A stretch of DNA of 64,000 bases, taken from assembly GCA_036394575.1 (NCBI GenBank), contig DASWEY010000026.1, positions 8,795-72,794 on the forward strand, written 5' to 3'. Of the stretch, positions 1 to 9,287 are shown piece by piece. Numbering within the stretch: the first letter of the stretch is position 1; each line of letters opens with the position of its first letter. Under the pieces are notes generated by a model. That model made no database searches, had not been told where the DNA came from, and saw only the letters and a program-made list of their open reading frames with translations. Made by a program: the position numbers and the translations under genes. This DNA is from UKL13-2 sp036394575. Lineage in GTDB: Bacteria > Pseudomonadota > Gammaproteobacteria > Burkholderiales > Usitatibacteraceae.

Positions 1-45
1 CAGCAGCGCCAGTACGAGAATCAGCGGGCGGCGGAGAAAGATCAT
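1..45 (-). CDS. N-terminal fragment of an unidentified exported or membrane protein
   Basis: A minus-strand ATG at 45 opens a frame that runs off the left edge. The 15 visible codons read MIFLRRPLILVLALL: two arginines then a hydrophobic run, as in a signal peptide or first membrane segment. Only a weak purine-rich ribosome site precedes it. The rest of the gene is outside the window, so the protein cannot be named. It would follow trxB and the Smr gene on the same strand. Confidence 0.35.
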   Translation of the reverse strand, partial: MIFLRRPLILVLALL

Positions 46-159
46 ATTGGAATTCTTTGCGAAAGACGCCGATGGACCGCGATCCATCATCAGGAGAGCC
101 GAATTGTACCGGGAAAACCCCGGGATTCTGCCGCCGATGGGGGCGGCGGCTGCCAGGAA

Positions 160-696
160 TCAGGAGGCGCGCAACAATACGATCACAGCGCCGCTGCCGC
201 CGTCGGCCGGGGGCGCGTCGCAAAAGGCCAGGACTTCTTCGCGCTGCGACAGGGACAGCCTGACCTTGTTGCGCAGCAAGGCGATATTGTTCGGCGAGCG
301 CGTGCCCTTGCCGTGAATGATGCGCACGCAGCGGATGCCGTTATGGCGGGCATGGGCCAGAAACTGCGCCAGTTCGGCGCGCGCCATGGCGGTAGTGGCG
401 CCATGCAGGTCCATGCTGGCTTGCACCACCCATTGCCCGCGCTTGAGTTTGCGCAAAATGTCGCTAGGCAGGCCGGGGCGCAGAAAGGTAATGAGATCGC
501 CGGTTTCGATATCCAGATCCCAGCCCGAAGTGTCGGCCAGCAGTTCCCCGGGGATGGCCAGATCGTCCTCGATGCGCTTGAACGGCACCGGCCTGGGACG
601 TGGTTTTTGCAGCGAGGCGCGCGCTTTGCCGCGCAACGGGGCCACATCCGCGACTTCGGCGCGGAACAGGTCTTCTTCCTCGGGCTTGTCTGCCAT
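160..696 (-). CDS. Smr domain protein (178 aa)
   Basis: The C-terminal half is a small MutS-related (Smr) domain, with the family's DLHG motif (MDLHGATTAMARAEL) and the HGKG motif (IIHGKGTRS). The N-terminal 80 residues are charged and probably flexible. Stand-alone Smr proteins of this length are YdaL/SmrB-like; SmrB-type proteins cleave mRNA at collided ribosomes, but that role is not shown for this one. It lies 26 bp downstream of trxB on the same strand, a common betaproteobacterial pairing, and is probably co-transcribed. Confidence 0.85.
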   Translation of the reverse strand: MADKPEEEDLFRAEVADVAPLRGKARASLQKPRPRPVPFKRIEDDLAIPGELLADTSGWDLDIETGDLITFLRPGLPSDILRKLKRGQWVVQASMDLHGATTAMARAELAQFLAHARHNGIRCVRIIHGKGTRSPNNIALLRNKVRLSLSQREEVLAFCDAPPADGGSGAVIVLLRAS

Positions 697-722
697 CCTT
701 CGGCGCTCGCGGGGAAGGTCGC

Positions 723-1673
723 CTAGTGCAGGCTCTCGAGATAGCGGTCGGCATCCAGTGCGGCCATGCAGCCGGTGCCGGCGCTGGTGACGGCCTGGCG
801 ATAAACATGGTCCTGCACATCGCCGGCGGCAAAGACGCCCGCTACCGAGGTCGCGGTGGCATCGCCCTGCAAGCCCCCCCTGGTGACGATATAACCGTTG
901 ACCATCTCGAGCTTGCCGTCAAAAATCTCGGTATTGGGTTTGTGGCCGATGGCGACGAAGCAGCCCTTCAGCCCCAGATCCCGGGTGCCGCCGTCCGCAG
1001 CGGATTTGACGCGCACGCCGAGCACACCGGTCTTGTCGCCCAGCACTTCATCGAGGGTGTGATTCCACAGGATGGTGACATTGCCGTCGCGGGCCTTGGC
1101 GAGCAGGCGATCCTGCAGGATTTTCTCGGCGCGGAACTTGTCGCGGCGGTGGATCACCGTCACATGCCTGGCAATATTCGACAGATAGAGCGCCTCTTCG
1201 ACCGCGGTATTGCCTCCACCGACCACACAAACATCCTGATTTTTATAGAAAAAGCCATCGCAAGTGGCGCAGCCTGAAACTCCCTTGCCCATGAATAACT
1301 GTTCCGATGGCAGGCCCAGGTATTGCGCCGAGGCGCCGGTGGCGATGATCAGCGCATCGCAGGTATAACTGCCGGAATCGCCGGTCAGCGTATAGGGCCT
1401 GGTCTTGAAATCGACGGTGTGGATATGGTCGAAAATGATGTTGGTATCGAAGCGCTCGGCGTGTTTCAGGAAACGATCCATCAGCTCGGGGCCCTGCACG
1501 CCTTCGGCATCGGCCGGCCAGTTCTCGACATCGGTCGTGGTCATCAACTGTCCGCCCTGGGCGATGCCGGTGATCAGCGCCGGTTTCAGATTGGCGCGGG
1601 CCGCATAGACGGCTGCCGTGTAACCGGCCGGTCCGGAACCGAGGATGATGAGGCGATGATGTTGGTTGGACAT
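723..1673 (-). CDS. trxB: Thioredoxin reductase (NADPH)
   Basis: A cytosolic FAD enzyme that reduces thioredoxin with NADPH. The N-terminal FAD site LGSGPAGYTAA (residues 11-21), the redox disulfide CATC at 135-138, the NADPH-site GGGNTA and the C-terminal FAD motif GVFAAGDV are all present. The length of 316 aa is normal for the low-Mr bacterial type. The gene is divergent from the Crp/Fnr gene across 226 bp. On its strand a TAAAAT hexamer about 40 bp upstream of the start is a plausible -10 box. Confidence 0.97.
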   Translation of the reverse strand: MSNQHHRLIILGSGPAGYTAAVYAARANLKPALITGIAQGGQLMTTTDVENWPADAEGVQGPELMDRFLKHAERFDTNIIFDHIHTVDFKTRPYTLTGDSGSYTCDALIIATGASAQYLGLPSEQLFMGKGVSGCATCDGFFYKNQDVCVVGGGNTAVEEALYLSNIARHVTVIHRRDKFRAEKILQDRLLAKARDGNVTILWNHTLDEVLGDKTGVLGVRVKSAADGGTRDLGLKGCFVAIGHKPNTEIFDGKLEMVNGYIVTRGGLQGDATATSVAGVFAAGDVQDHVYRQAVTSAGTGCMAALDADRYLESLH

Positions 1674-1899
1674 GCTGGACTTTCGAAGGTTTGAATTGTG
1701 CAGGGCGTTATTTTAACGTAGACCCGCTGTGCGCTACGGAAGCAGGTGGTGTTGCGGGAACATAAAATCAAGCGCGCACCGCGATACCGCAATGGCGGCA
1801 TGCACGGCGTGTTTCTGCATGGGAACTTGTGCGAGAATGCCCCCCAACATCAGGTGCGCCTATATTGAAATCCTGACAAAACGGCCGCTCGGAGGATAG

Positions 1900-2547
1900 A
1901 TGTTACGTTCCATACCCCTGTTCAAGGATTTGAGCGACGCCGATATGGTGTTGATCAATGACCTCGCGATCGAAAAACAGGTGCCCAAGGGCACCGTGGT
2001 TCTGACCGAGGGCGCGGTAGGCGATTCCCTGTTTGCCATTGTCCACGGACGCGTCAAGGTATTCATCGGCGACGAGGAGGGGCGTGAAATCATCCTGAAA
2101 ATTCTCGGCCCGGGCGATTTTTTCGGTGAAATGTCGATGATCGACAGCGAACCGCGCTCCGCCTCGGTATCCGCGCTCGATGCCTGCACTTTCAAGGTGC
2201 TGTCTCACCAGGCTTTCGAGCAATGTTTATTGCGCGCGCCGCGCATCGCCACCCTGGTGATGCAGTCGCTCGCCAAGCGACTGCGCGATGCCGACCGCAA
2301 GATTTCCACCCTGGCATTGATGGATGTTTACGGCCGCGTCGCCAGCACCCTGCTCGATCTGGCCATCGAGGACGGCGGCAAGCTGGTGGTGGGCGAGAAA
2401 CTGTCGCAGCAGGACATCGCCAATATGGTCGGCGCCTCGCGCGAAATGGTCAACCGGATCCTGAAAGACCTCAGCGAGCGCGGCTATATCTCGGTGGAAT
2501 CCAAGCAAATCACCATTCACGACCAGAAGCTGCCGCCATCGTTCTAG
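1900..2547 (+). CDS. Crp/Fnr family transcription regulator
   Basis: A 215-residue regulator. An N-terminal cyclic-nucleotide-type beta-barrel holds a phosphate-binding-cassette-like stretch, FGEMSMIDSEPRSASV, which retains the Gly-Glu and Arg-Ser residues that contact cAMP in CRP. A C-terminal winged helix-turn-helix follows (SQQDIANMVGASREMVNRIL). There is no FNR cysteine cluster, so CRP-like ligand sensing is more likely than oxygen sensing. The start is set by the strong ribosome site CGGAGG seven bases upstream. A TATATT hexamer at 1861-1866 could be its -10 box. The ligand is unknown. Confidence 0.88.
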   Translation: MLRSIPLFKDLSDADMVLINDLAIEKQVPKGTVVLTEGAVGDSLFAIVHGRVKVFIGDEEGREIILKILGPGDFFGEMSMIDSEPRSASVSALDACTFKVLSHQAFEQCLLRAPRIATLVMQSLAKRLRDADRKISTLALMDVYGRVASTLLDLAIEDGGKLVVGEKLSQQDIANMVGASREMVNRILKDLSERGYISVESKQITIHDQKLPPSF

Positions 2548-2587
2548 CGGCCCGCGGGCCTTGCGTCGGGCCGTTGCCCGACGAGGC

Positions 2588-2602
2588 TATAATCGCGGCA
2601 TG
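2588..2602 (+). promoter_or_regulatory. Predicted leaderless promoter of ftsK (-10 box plus start codon)
   Basis: A perfect TATAAT at 2588-2593 is followed by exactly six bases and then the ATG at 2600. Transcription normally begins six to seven bases after the -10 box, so the mRNA should begin at or next to the start codon. No Shine-Dalgarno sequence is seen. The same spacing recurs at other genes in this window. Confidence 0.6.
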
Positions 2603-4930
2603 AGCACCACATCCCGCCAGTCCGGCGATCCGGAAATGTTCGACGCCGCCGCATCGCCATCGAAGGCGCAGTCGCCCTCCGCCACCAAGCTGTCGCGCCT
2701 GCTGCGCGAAGCCGGCTGGATCGCTTCCCTCGCTATCGCCATTTACATGGCATTGATCTTTGCCACGCGCTCGGCGGCCGATCCAGGCTATTTTTTCAGC
2801 GGGCAAGGCGCCATCATCGTCAACAAGGGCGGACTGACCGGCGCCTGGGTGGCCGATTTTCTGTTCGGACTGTTCGGCCTTGCCGCCTGGTGGTGGGTCG
2901 GCCTGGCCATATTTGTGGTCATGCGCCTGTTTCGCCGGGTAGAGACCTGGAGCGTATTCGATCACCGCAACCTGGCCGTCGCCCTGTGCGGTTTCGCGAT
3001 CCTGCTCATCGCCTCCAGTTCGCTGGAGGCCCTGCGCCTGCATTCCATCAAGGCGGTGCTGCCGAATGGGGCCGGCGGCGTCGTCGGCAGCCTGCTGGCC
3101 GGCGGCATCGAGAAAATGCTGGGCTTCACCGGCGGCACCCTGTTGCTGATGGCGCTGGTGGCCGGTTCGCTCAGCGTATTTTCGGGGCTGTCCTGGATCC
3201 GCCTTGCCGAGCGCATTGGCGGCGGTATCGAATGGCTGTTTTTTGCCGCCAAGACGCGCATGGATGCCAAGCGCGATCGTGCCGCCGGTGAACAGGCCAT
3301 GATCGAGCGTGAGGAAAAGGTCGAAGAGTTCAAGCGCATCATCGAGGACCATCCGCCGATCCGCATCGAGCATACCGTTACCGAGATTCCGCAATCGGAA
3401 CGCGCCACGCGCGAAAAGCAGGCCAATCTGTTCGCCGATCTGCCCGACTCGCCGCTGCCGCCGATTTCCCTGCTCGACCCGCCCGACGCCACCATCGAGC
3501 GCCCCGGCGCCGAAGTGCTGGAGTTCACCTCGCGCCTGATCGAACGCAAGCTGATGGACTTCAATGTGGCGGTCAAGGTGGTCGCTGCCTATCCGGGGCC
3601 GGTGATCACGCGTTATGAAATCGAGCCGGCGGTGGGCGTCAAGGGCTCCACGGTCGTCAACCTCGCGCGCGATCTGGCACGGGCGCTGTCGGTGACCTCG
3701 ATCCGCATCGTCGAGACCATTCCCGGCACCTCGCATATGGGCCTGGAAATACCGAATCCGCGCCGCGAGATCGTGCGCCTCTCGGAAATTCTCGGCTCCA
3801 CCGTCTACGGCGATATGAGCTCGCGGCTGGCCATCGCCATGGGCAAGGATATCGCCGGCCGCCCGGTGGTGGCCGACCTCGCCAAGATGCCGCATGTGCT
3901 GGTGGCCGGCACCACCGGTTCCGGCAAATCGGTGGCGATCAATGCGATGATTTTGTCCCTGGTCTACAAGGCCACTGCCAACGAAGTGCGGCTGATCCTG
4001 ATCGACCCGAAAATGCTCGAGCTGTCGATCTACGAGGGCATTCCGCATTTGCTGGCGCCGGTGGTAACCGATATGAAGTACGCCGGGCACGCGCTCAACT
4101 GGTGTGTGGCCGAAATGGACCGGCGCTACAAATTGATGAGCACGGTCGGCGTGCGCAATCTGGCCGGCTTCAACAGCAAGATCAAGGAAGCCAAGGACAA
4201 AGGCGCGCCGCTGCCGCACCCGTTTTCACTGACCCCGGACACGCCCGAGCCGCTGGAGGCCTTGCCCCTGATCGTGGTGGTGATCGACGAACTGGCCGAC
4301 CTGATGATGGTGGTCGGCAAGAAAGTTGAAGAGTTGATCGCACGCCTGGCGCAGAAGGCGCGCGCCTCCGGCATTCACCTGGTGCTGGCCACGCAGCGGC
4401 CCAGCGTGGATGTGATCACTGGCCTGATCAAGGCCAATGTGCCGACGCGCGTGGCTTTCCAGGTCTCGTCCAAGATCGATTCACGCACCATCCTCGACCA
4501 GCAAGGCGCCGAGGCTTTGCTGGGGCAGGGCGATATGCTCTATCTGCCGCCCGGATCCGGTATTCCGCTGCGTGTGCATGGCGCATTTGTCAGCGATGCC
4601 GAGGTGCACCGCGTGGTCGACGCGCTGAAGAAGCAGGGCGAGCCCGCTTATATCGAAGGCATTTTTGATTCTCCCGAAGACGCGCAGGGCGAGCTCGGCG
4701 GGGTGAATGGCGGTGGCAGCGCCGGCGGCGAAAGCGATCCCCTGTACGACCAGGCGGTCACCGTGATCCTGCAGAACAAGCGTGCCTCGATTTCCCTGGT
4801 GCAGCGTCATTTGCGCATTGGCTACAACCGCGCTGCGCGCCTGCTGGAAGACATGGAAAAAGCCGGCCTGGTGTCGCCCATGCAGTCCAACGGCAATCGC
4901 GAAATCATCGCGCCTAATCGGGGTGAATGA
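2600..4930 (+). CDS. ftsK: DNA translocase FtsK
   Basis: A septum-anchored ATPase that pumps chromosome-dimer DNA at division and activates XerCD at dif. The N-terminus has four hydrophobic segments (residues about 35-210), then a short acidic/charged linker, then the motor domain with Walker A GTTGSGKS (about residue 437) and Walker B LIVVVIDELADL (about 556). The C-terminal winged-helix gamma domain (LYDQAV...GYNRAARLLEDME) reads KOPS sequences. At 776 aa it has the short linker common in betaproteobacteria. The frame extends upstream to 2561, but the ATG at 2600 fits the TATAAT spacing. lolA follows, as in other Burkholderiales. Confidence 0.96.
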   Translation: MSTTSRQSGDPEMFDAAASPSKAQSPSATKLSRLLREAGWIASLAIAIYMALIFATRSAADPGYFFSGQGAIIVNKGGLTGAWVADFLFGLFGLAAWWWVGLAIFVVMRLFRRVETWSVFDHRNLAVALCGFAILLIASSSLEALRLHSIKAVLPNGAGGVVGSLLAGGIEKMLGFTGGTLLLMALVAGSLSVFSGLSWIRLAERIGGGIEWLFFAAKTRMDAKRDRAAGEQAMIEREEKVEEFKRIIEDHPPIRIEHTVTEIPQSERATREKQANLFADLPDSPLPPISLLDPPDATIERPGAEVLEFTSRLIERKLMDFNVAVKVVAAYPGPVITRYEIEPAVGVKGSTVVNLARDLARALSVTSIRIVETIPGTSHMGLEIPNPRREIVRLSEILGSTVYGDMSSRLAIAMGKDIAGRPVVADLAKMPHVLVAGTTGSGKSVAINAMILSLVYKATANEVRLILIDPKMLELSIYEGIPHLLAPVVTDMKYAGHALNWCVAEMDRRYKLMSTVGVRNLAGFNSKIKEAKDKGAPLPHPFSLTPDTPEPLEALPLIVVVIDELADLMMVVGKKVEELIARLAQKARASGIHLVLATQRPSVDVITGLIKANVPTRVAFQVSSKIDSRTILDQQGAEALLGQGDMLYLPPGSGIPLRVHGAFVSDAEVHRVVDALKKQGEPAYIEGIFDSPEDAQGELGGVNGGGSAGGESDPLYDQAVTVILQNKRASISLVQRHLRIGYNRAARLLEDMEKAGLVSPMQSNGNREIIAPNRGE

Positions 4931-5012
4931 TTGGGGTGAATAGCCTGTCGGCACTTTCACCTCGCCTTGCGTTAATCAGCCGCCGGACTTGCCCGGCAGA
5001 AAACCACAGACC

Positions 5013-5624
5013 ATGAAATTATTTGCATTACTCCTGACCGCCGGACTTGTCGCCGCCAGCGCCGTCCATGCAGCCGCCATGGATGATTTCAAGTCCTTCC
5101 TGTCCGGCACTCAATCCGCGCGTGCCGATTTTTCGCAGACCGTCTATGACCCCAAGGGCAAGATGACGCAGCAGGCCAAGGGCAGGCTGGTGTTCCTGCG
5201 TCCCGGCAAATTCCGCTGGACCTACATCAAGCCGGCGCAGCTGATTGTCGGCGATGGCAGCCGCGTCTCTTTTTTCGATGAAGACCTGAATCAGGTCACG
5301 GTGCGCAAGCTCGAGAAAGCTTTTGCCTCGACACCTGCCGCCCTGCTGGCCGGCAAGAGCGAAGTTGAGGCGGCCTTCATTCTGGTCGCCGGGGGCGAAA
5401 GCGATGGCATGGAATGGGTGAACGCCGAGCCGAAATCGAAGGACGCCGGCATTGAGAAAGTGCGGCTGGGTTTTGCCAAAAACCAGCTTGCCGCGATGGA
5501 ATTGTTTGACGCCTTCGGCAACCGTACGCGCCTTGACTTCAGCAAGTTCGAGCGCAACCCGAAGATCGACGCCAAGGAATTCGTGTTCGTGCCGCCCAAG
5601 GGCGCGGACGTGGTCAGCGAGTAA
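5013..5624 (+). CDS. lolA: Outer-membrane lipoprotein carrier protein LolA
   Basis: A periplasmic chaperone that takes lipoproteins from LolCDE to LolB. The predicted protein of 203 aa starts with a signal peptide (MKLFALLLTAGLVAASAVHA). The mature part has the LolA features: ARADFSQTVYD, a GRLVFLRPGKFRW strand pair and the YIKPAQLIVGDG segment. The ATG at 5013 is preferred over 4989 because it opens directly on the signal peptide. It stops 9 bp from the convergent phosphatase gene. The partner genes lolC and lolD lie at 51-53 kb. Confidence 0.95.
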   Translation: MKLFALLLTAGLVAASAVHAAAMDDFKSFLSGTQSARADFSQTVYDPKGKMTQQAKGRLVFLRPGKFRWTYIKPAQLIVGDGSRVSFFDEDLNQVTVRKLEKAFASTPAALLAGKSEVEAAFILVAGGESDGMEWVNAEPKSKDAGIEKVRLGFAKNQLAAMELFDAFGNRTRLDFSKFERNPKIDAKEFVFVPPKGADVVSE

Positions 5625-5633
5625 CAGGGCTGG

Positions 5634-6305
5634 CTAGCGGCTGGCGTTGTTTTCAGCTGCTTTGATCAGTTCTTCCCAGCGGGCCAGGGGAATCCTCGCC
5701 ACCGGCTCGCTGCCGCCATGGCCATCCGGCCTGTATACCGCGACCTCGGCCATTTCCATATGGATCCAGTCCTCGAATTTGGGCGCGCCGACCATATGGG
5801 CCACCAGCAGGGTGTTGCTGCCCGCAGCCGGTACTTCGGAAAGACGTTTCTTGCGCAAGGTTGCTACGTCGACGCCGGGATGCACCCCGGGCGGATTCAA
5901 GTCGGGGGTGATGCTGACCGGTCCCAGGTCCAGCAAACGCGCCGTATCCTGCGCGCGACACAGTTCCGAGGCGTAGATCGCGGCGAACGGCAGCTTCAAT
6001 TTGCCTATGGCCGCGCCGACGGTACGGGCCATCTCCTCGCCATTTGCCGTCAGGTTGCCCTGGGTGCAAACCGGGGTTACCGTGCCGGTCTCGGCGTGGC
6101 GCATGTACAGCACATAGCCGCCTTTGCGCAGCGCCTCGACCAAGGCTGTGCCCTTCAGTTCCTTCGCTGGGTCAACCGTGGGCGGCGGCACGCGGACGGC
6201 TTGCGCTGCCGCGGCCGGGTCGGCCGGTGCTACAGGAGTTTGTGCGCCGACGCCGAGCGTGGTCAGCGTCAACAGCATCAAGGCGCAAGTGGCGGAAATT
6301 TTCAT
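5634..6305 (-). CDS. Secreted histidine phosphatase superfamily protein
   Basis: A 223-residue protein with a signal peptide (MKISATCALMLLTLTTLGVGAQ) and then a histidine phosphatase fold. YMRHAETG near residue 68 carries the phospho-accepting His in the RHxE motif, and LLVAHMVGAP holds the second catalytic His. The substrate cannot be read from the sequence; exported relatives act on diverse phosphate esters. A GAGGAA ribosome site precedes the ATG. It is convergent with lolA, 9 bp apart, with no obvious terminator between them. Confidence 0.82.
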   Translation of the reverse strand: MKISATCALMLLTLTTLGVGAQTPVAPADPAAAAQAVRVPPPTVDPAKELKGTALVEALRKGGYVLYMRHAETGTVTPVCTQGNLTANGEEMARTVGAAIGKLKLPFAAIYASELCRAQDTARLLDLGPVSITPDLNPPGVHPGVDVATLRKKRLSEVPAAGSNTLLVAHMVGAPKFEDWIHMEMAEVAVYRPDGHGGSEPVARIPLARWEELIKAAENNASR

Positions 6306-6338
6306 ACGGCGTTCCTCGAGTTGCCTTGTTATCTCTTC

Positions 6339-7229
6339 TCAGGCCGGCGTAAAAAACCGTTCGCGCATTTCGCCGAGTCCCAAGGTATCCAATACCTCAT
6401 GCAAACGTTCGGTGGGGCGCTTGCGCGGCAGGTTCTTGAAGCTGGCGATGATCAGCTCGTTTTTCATCGAGTGCTCCCAGCCCACCAGCTCGGTAACCTT
6501 GACCTGATAGCCATGCGCTTCGAGTTGCAGGCAGCGCAATACATTGGTGATCTGGCTGCCGAATTCGCGGGTGTGCAGAGGGTGACGCCAGATTTCACTG
6601 AGCGCGCTTTTGCCCACACTGTTGCCAACTGAGGCGCCCTTGTTTTTATTGAACACCGAAGCGACCTCGGCCTGGCAGCAGGGCACCAGCACCATGAATT
6701 TCGCACGGTGGGCGAGTGCGAAACGGATCGCGTCATCGGTCGCGGTGTTGCAGGCATGCAGCGCCGTGACGATATCGATATTTGCCGGCAAGGCGTTTGA
6801 GGCGATCGATTCAGCCACTGATAAATTCAGAAAGCTCATGCGCGCGAAGCCGAATTTTTCGGCCAGCGCCTGCGACTTCTGCACCAGGTCGTCGCGGGTT
6901 TCGATGCCGTAAATATGGCTGCGATCGGCCAGTGCCTTGAAAAACAGGTCGTAGAGAATGAAGCCCAGATAGGATTTGCCGGCGCCATGATCGACCAGCT
7001 GGATATCCGCATGGTCTGTGAGAATGTCCTGCAGCAAGGGTTCGATGAACTGGTAGAGGTGATAAACCTGTTTCAGCTTGCGCTGGCTGTCCTGGTTCAT
7101 GCGCCCGTCGCGCGTCAGGATATGCAGCTCCTTCAGCAGCTCCAGAGATTGGCCGGGGCGCAGATCGTAGGCGATGCCGGGTTTGCCGTCGGGTTTGGCA
7201 GAAGCGGAGCGGGTTGATATTTTTGGCAT
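6339..7229 (-). CDS. SAM-dependent methyltransferase, Methyltransf_32-like
   Basis: A cytosolic class I methyltransferase of about 296 aa. The SAM-binding loop reads LVDHGAGKSYLGF, with a following acidic IYGIETRDDL, and a conserved ALHACNTATDDAI segment typical of the Methyltransf_32 (METTL25/GSTCD-related) family appears in the middle. The target is unknown. The frame opens at 7292, but the first 21 codons are atypical and the ATG at 7229 begins a plausible N-terminus. A GACAAT hexamer five bases before it resembles the leaderless arrangement seen elsewhere. The phosphatase gene lies 33 bp downstream. Confidence 0.75.
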   Translation of the reverse strand: MPKISTRSASAKPDGKPGIAYDLRPGQSLELLKELHILTRDGRMNQDSQRKLKQVYHLYQFIEPLLQDILTDHADIQLVDHGAGKSYLGFILYDLFFKALADRSHIYGIETRDDLVQKSQALAEKFGFARMSFLNLSVAESIASNALPANIDIVTALHACNTATDDAIRFALAHRAKFMVLVPCCQAEVASVFNKNKGASVGNSVGKSALSEIWRHPLHTREFGSQITNVLRCLQLEAHGYQVKVTELVGWEHSMKNELIIASFKNLPRKRPTERLHEVLDTLGLGEMRERFFTPA

Positions 7230-7298
7230 ACCGTATTGTCCCGCATTACCGGGATGACGGCGCACGCAAGAGAGTGGTCGCCATCCCGTCATTCAGTC

Positions 7299-9287
7299 TC
7301 AGGGTGTCACCACCATCGGCAACTCGATGAAACTGTCCTGGCCGGGCGTGTGGAAAATGCGCTGCGTGGCCTTTTTGTAATCGCCCGGCTTGGCCCAGAA
7401 AATATTGGGCACAAAGGTCTGCGGGTTGCGATCATAGAGCGGGAACCAGCTCGACTGGACCTGCACCATGATGCGGTGGCCGGGCAGGAACACATGGTTG
7501 GTGGTCGGCATGGCGAAGCGATACGACAGGGCCTTGTCGGCCGCAATCGGCTTGGCCGTTTCCAGGCTCTCGCGGTAGCGGCCGCGGAAGATGTCCATCG
7601 ATACGGCCAACTGATAGCCGCCCATCTGCGGATCATGCGCGACTTCATCCGGATAGACGTCGATCAGTTTTACCACCCAGTCGGAATCGGTGCCGCTGGT
7701 CGAGGCGATCAGGTTGGCGATCGGCTGGCCGCTGATTTTCAGCGGGGTGGTCAAGACCTCGGTGGTGAATACGAGCACATCGGGGCGGCTGGCGGCATTG
7801 CGCTGGTCGTCGACCAGCCATTGGCGCCAGGTCGAGAACTTGCCGCCGACCGGCTGGTGGGGACGCGCACGATAGGTCACCGGTTTGGCCGGGTCGGAGA
7901 TGTATTCATCGAAGGCGGAATCGCCGGCCTTGGGAGCGATAAAGCCCAGCTTTTGCTCGGCAAGCAGGTGCAGCGGGGTCGGCTTGATGGCGCAGCCGCT
8001 GCTGCAACCCGCCGGCCAGGCCGGCAGACGGCGCCAGGTGTTGGTGCCGGTTTCATAGGCGGTAACGCTGGCGATATTGGCTTTCGGTGCGCCGTCCTTC
8101 AGATATTGGTCGAGGAAAGGACGCAGCACTTCGCGGCGGAATTGCAGGGCGGTATCGGCATCGAACTTGATCGCGCCCAGCGCGCTGCCGTCGCCGATCG
8201 CCTGGCCATGCCACCACGGGCCCATCACCAGAAACACCTTGTCGTTGGCGGTGTCTTTCGGCTTGATCGCCTTGTAGACGGCGATGGCGCCGTAGATGTC
8301 CTCCTGGTCCCACAGGCTGTGCACCAGCATGGTGGGAACCTGCAGCGGCTGCGCGGCGAGAATCTTGTCGACGGCCTGGTCTTTCCAGAACGCGTCATAG
8401 CCGGGATGCGCCAGCAGCTTGCGCCAGAAACCGACCTGCTCGAGACCACGCTGGCGGCCGAGTTCGCCGGCCGAGCCGGCGCGCAGGTACATATCGTAGT
8501 TGTCGAAATGATCGCGGAACCACTTCGCCTCGTTCTTGCGCGTCGCCACCTGCTCGAGGATGTAATCCATGTTTTCCTGGCGGAAGGCGCCGTTGTGGAA
8601 CCAGTCGTCGCCCATCCAGCCATCCACCATCGGGTTCATCGGCACCGAGACTTTCAGCGCCGGGTGCGGATTGACCAGGGCCATCAGCGGCAGGAAGCCG
8701 TCATAGGAAATGCCGAGGATGCCGACCTTGCCATTGGTTTCCGGAATGTTCTTCACCAGCCAGTCGATGGTGTCGTAAGTGTCGGTGGAATGATCGACGG
8801 GCGTCGCGTTCTGCGGCCCGTGCAGCGGACGGTTCATCACATAATCGCCTTCGGAGCCATGCTTGCCGCGGATGTCCTGCACCACGCGGATATAGCCGCC
8901 CTCGACGATGGTGTCGGTGGCATTGTCATAGCCCTGCAGGATCGGGCCCAGGTGGGCGCTTTCGGCATGATTGGTCAGCTCGGCGGCGTCGTAGGGGGTG
9001 CGCGTCAGCAGGATCGGCGCGCTCTTGGCGCCTTTCGGCACGATGATGACCGTGTTCAATTTCACTCCGTCGCGCATCGGAATCATCACGCTGCGCTTCA
9101 CATAATCGAAACGGTCCGTCGGCGCCTCGAACTTGGCCGGGGTTTCGCTGGGCAGCTCCGCGTAGGTTTTCGGTGCCTGATCTTGCGCCAATGCCAGCAT
9201 GGCACATGACAAGGCGGCGAGCGTGGCAAACAGGGTGAAAGCAAAGGGAGTAAATGCAAAGGGACGAGCGTGGCGGCTGAGCGTCAT
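7299..9287 (-). CDS. Exported CocE/NonD-type alpha/beta hydrolase (X-Pro dipeptidyl-peptidase family)
   Basis: A 662-residue serine hydrolase with an N-terminal signal sequence ending near ALAQDQA. The catalytic domain has the nucleophile motif GISYDG (about residue 192), an acidic DQEDIYGA stretch fitting the catalytic Asp, and WWHGQ fitting the catalytic His. The C-terminal third is the jelly-roll domain of the family (PTTNHVFLPGHRIMVQVQSSW). Relatives include cocaine esterase, glutaryl-7-ACA acylase and Xaa-Pro peptidase. The real substrate is not predictable. It is 69 bp upstream of the methyltransferase on the same strand. Confidence 0.87.
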   Translation of the reverse strand: MTLSRHARPFAFTPFAFTLFATLAALSCAMLALAQDQAPKTYAELPSETPAKFEAPTDRFDYVKRSVMIPMRDGVKLNTVIIVPKGAKSAPILLTRTPYDAAELTNHAESAHLGPILQGYDNATDTIVEGGYIRVVQDIRGKHGSEGDYVMNRPLHGPQNATPVDHSTDTYDTIDWLVKNIPETNGKVGILGISYDGFLPLMALVNPHPALKVSVPMNPMVDGWMGDDWFHNGAFRQENMDYILEQVATRKNEAKWFRDHFDNYDMYLRAGSAGELGRQRGLEQVGFWRKLLAHPGYDAFWKDQAVDKILAAQPLQVPTMLVHSLWDQEDIYGAIAVYKAIKPKDTANDKVFLVMGPWWHGQAIGDGSALGAIKFDADTALQFRREVLRPFLDQYLKDGAPKANIASVTAYETGTNTWRRLPAWPAGCSSGCAIKPTPLHLLAEQKLGFIAPKAGDSAFDEYISDPAKPVTYRARPHQPVGGKFSTWRQWLVDDQRNAASRPDVLVFTTEVLTTPLKISGQPIANLIASTSGTDSDWVVKLIDVYPDEVAHDPQMGGYQLAVSMDIFRGRYRESLETAKPIAADKALSYRFAMPTTNHVFLPGHRIMVQVQSSWFPLYDRNPQTFVPNIFWAKPGDYKKATQRIFHTPGQDSFIELPMVVTP

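Noticed and set aside
2510..4219. A 569-codon minus-strand open frame over ftsK
   Set aside because: It is antisense to a fully recognisable gene and reads as His/Arg/Gly/Gln-rich low-complexity sequence typical of high-GC shadow frames.
7236..9209. A 657-codon plus-strand frame over the CocE hydrolase
   Set aside because: Same reason: antisense shadow with no family features, whereas the minus strand has a catalytic triad and a signal peptide.
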